From NCBI GenBank assembly GCA_937891805.1, contig CALATK010000052.1, positions 1 to 14,316 of the forward strand: a stretch of 14,316 bases of DNA. The letters are read 5' to 3'. Below the pieces are notes generated by a model. The model did not search any database, had not been told where the DNA came from, and saw nothing but the letters and a program-made list of their open reading frames with translations. This document shows, piece by piece, positions 13,221 to 14,316 of this stretch (the first letter of the stretch is position 1; every line of letters starts with the position of its first letter). Both the position numbers and the translations under genes were made by a program. Source of the stretch: an uncultured Fibrobacter sp. (lineage in GTDB: Bacteria > Fibrobacterota > Fibrobacteria > Fibrobacterales > Fibrobacteraceae).

Positions 13221-14152
13221 TGAAACTCTCCGCCGGTGATTTTCTGTGCCTGGAAGGGGACTTCGCCAGTTCCCTCTACATCGTCATTTCGGGCACTCTT
13301 TCAGGGACAGGCAGCGCCCAGACCGCCGCGACCCCAAGGCTGTTCGAGCCGGGCGACATCATAGACGTGTTCGGCCTGCTGGAACACGCCCCCAGGGAAT
13401 ACACCCTGAAGGCCGAAGAAGATTGCGAAATCCAGGTGGTGGAACACGAACAACTTAACACCATCCTGGACGAAAAACCCTCGTGGCTCCGGTCCATCAT
13501 CGAATTTCTAATCCGCCGGAACCACATCGGCGAAGAAAACGCCCGCAAGAGCAACCTAGTGCAGGCCCTGCCTTCGTTACTTTACCTGCTCTCTGGCATT
13601 CTGAAGGAACAGGGCGGCAACACCGCTCCCATGGCAACTGTTTCTACACGGGCCGCCCGCATGAACGGCACCCGCCCCGAAGAATGCCGCAAGCTGTTCA
13701 AGGTCCTCCAGGAACTGGGCGTCCTCAAGATTCAAGAAGATTCGGTGCAGGTGCAGTCCCCCGAACTTTTGCACCTGCTTTACGAGACGCTGCGCTACCG
13801 CGCCCTGGAACAAAAGATCAGCCCCAACATCCTTTCCATGACCGACCAGATGGTGCTGACGGTATTCATCAGGCTTTCGCAGCGGAGCAAGGACCCGCTT
13901 AGAAACGGGCTCAGCGCCATCTCTACGGCAGACCTGAAAAAGGAATCCAAGAAATCCATGCACGGCATGACCCTCACCACCCGCACCATCGGCGCCCTGG
14001 TGGAAAAGGGCATACTGACACCGTCGACCTCCCTGGACTTTCACCAGCCCCTGGACCAGGCGGAGTTCTTTTTCGGGGATTTCGACCGGATTATGGACCT
14101 GCTGGAACTGAACCGGATATTCCCTCTGCTGGACAAGAAGCTGGTGGAGTAG
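13220..14152 (+). CDS. CRP-fold protein with degenerate cyclic-nucleotide domain, paralog 2
   Basis: The product has 310 residues. Residues 1 to about 85 form a cNMP-binding beta-roll: GDFLCLEGDFASSLYIVISGTL, interrupted here as GDFLCLEGD and SLYIVISGTL, then EPGDIIDVFGLLEHAPREY and DCEIQVV. A hinge helix (about 86-105) leads to two winged-helix-like regions (about 112-175 and 205-280, with LTTRTIGALVEKGILTPS as a recognition-helix-and-wing candidate). The cassette keeps an Arg (APREYTLKA) but lacks the Glu of GExAL, so binding of a true cyclic nucleotide is doubtful. It shares layout with the preceding gene, from which it probably arose by tandem duplication, and overlaps it by one base. Confidence 0.75.
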   Translation: MKLSAGDFLCLEGDFASSLYIVISGTLSGTGSAQTAATPRLFEPGDIIDVFGLLEHAPREYTLKAEEDCEIQVVEHEQLNTILDEKPSWLRSIIEFLIRRNHIGEENARKSNLVQALPSLLYLLSGILKEQGGNTAPMATVSTRAARMNGTRPEECRKLFKVLQELGVLKIQEDSVQVQSPELLHLLYETLRYRALEQKISPNILSMTDQMVLTVFIRLSQRSKDPLRNGLSAISTADLKKESKKSMHGMTLTTRTIGALVEKGILTPSTSLDFHQPLDQAEFFFGDFDRIMDLLELNRIFPLLDKKLVE

Positions 14153-14156
14153 CCTC

Positions 14157-14189
14157 TGTGATTTTAGGCACAATGTATCACGCGTCACA
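14157..14189. promoter_or_regulatory. Two tandem CRP-box-like palindromes
   Basis: TGTGATTTTAGGCACA (14157-14172) matches TGTGA-N6-TCACA at 9 of 10 positions, and TGTATCACGCGTCACA (14174-14189) at 8 of 10. Centres are 17 bp apart. A TATATA at 14212-14217 would place them near -60 and -43 of the lipoprotein gene. The pairing with two CRP-fold proteins just upstream is suggestive only. Confidence 0.5.
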
Positions 14190-14261
14190 ATCTGACTTAG
14201 GTGAAATTATCTATATATGCCATTGGGTAAAAAATACAAAAATCTTACAAAAGGAGAAATT

Positions 14262-14316
14262 ATGAAAAAACTACTCTGGACGTCGGCGATGGCCCTCACG
14301 GCTGCCGCCTGCATGA
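14262..14316 (+). CDS. Putative lipoprotein, N-terminus only (partial)
   Basis: Eighteen codons are visible before the window ends. AAAAGGAG lies 5 nt before the ATG, the strongest ribosome site in the window. The translation MKKLLWTSAMALTAAACM is a lipoprotein signal: two Lys, a hydrophobic core, and a lipobox-like AAAC with Cys 17 as the lipidated residue. The -3 position is Ala rather than the usual Leu, so lipoprotein is likely but not certain. The rest of the protein and its function are unknown. The upstream spacer (14153-14261) carries the CRP-box-like sites and a TATATA. Confidence 0.65.
   Translation, partial: MKKLLWTSAMALTAAACM

Overview
This 14.3 kb stretch looks like chromosomal DNA of a Fibrobacter-type bacterium (phylum Fibrobacterota). 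The main pointer is an 866-residue secreted protein with a fibro-slime/PA14-type domain, a family expanded in Fibrobacter. Supporting hints are signal-peptide proteins of unknown function, a Gram-negative-type lipoprotein start, several TATATT-like -10 elements, and housekeeping genes with weak or no Shine-Dalgarno sequences. The genus assignment is inference from gene content. No rRNA, tRNA, CRISPR array, insertion sequence or phage gene was seen.

Left part (1-4324). The window opens with the C-terminus of a TRAM-domain tRNA methylthiotransferase, with a terminator hairpin inside its last codons. Next, on the minus strand, lie a secreted PDZ protein with its own promoter and a tight HD-phosphohydrolase / HAD-nucleotidase / secreted-protein cluster. 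Divergent from that cluster is rluE, for a 23S rRNA pseudouridine synthase. The spacer between the HD gene and rluE is filled by a mosaic of 7-bp tandem repeats.

Middle (4311-9783). A probable signalling pair lies on the minus strand: an unrecognised protein with ATPase-like traits, followed by a PAS-HD-GYP cyclic-di-GMP phosphodiesterase. Upstream of it is the large fibro-slime surface protein, also on the minus strand, with a clean terminator and palindromes in its leader. A small membrane-anchored protein diverges from it and may be translated from a leaderless mRNA.

Right part (9784-14316). This is the ribosomal/tRNA-modification cluster rpsP, rimM, trmD, rplS. It is unusual in three ways. 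rpsP has its own strong promoter, a dyad over the -35, and a perfect terminator. A 7-bp-repeat mosaic, homologous to the one beside rluE, then separates rpsP from rimM and runs right up to the rimM start codon. rplS carries a frame-disrupting deletion of about 38 bp in its middle. After rplS comes a translationally coupled pair of paralogous CRP-fold proteins with degenerate nucleotide-binding pockets. Two CRP-box-like palindromes then precede a lipoprotein gene that runs off the end.

The most unusual element is the pair of inverted, heptamer-based composite repeats (3595-3734 and 10488-10700). Both abut start codons in the same orientation relative to the gene.
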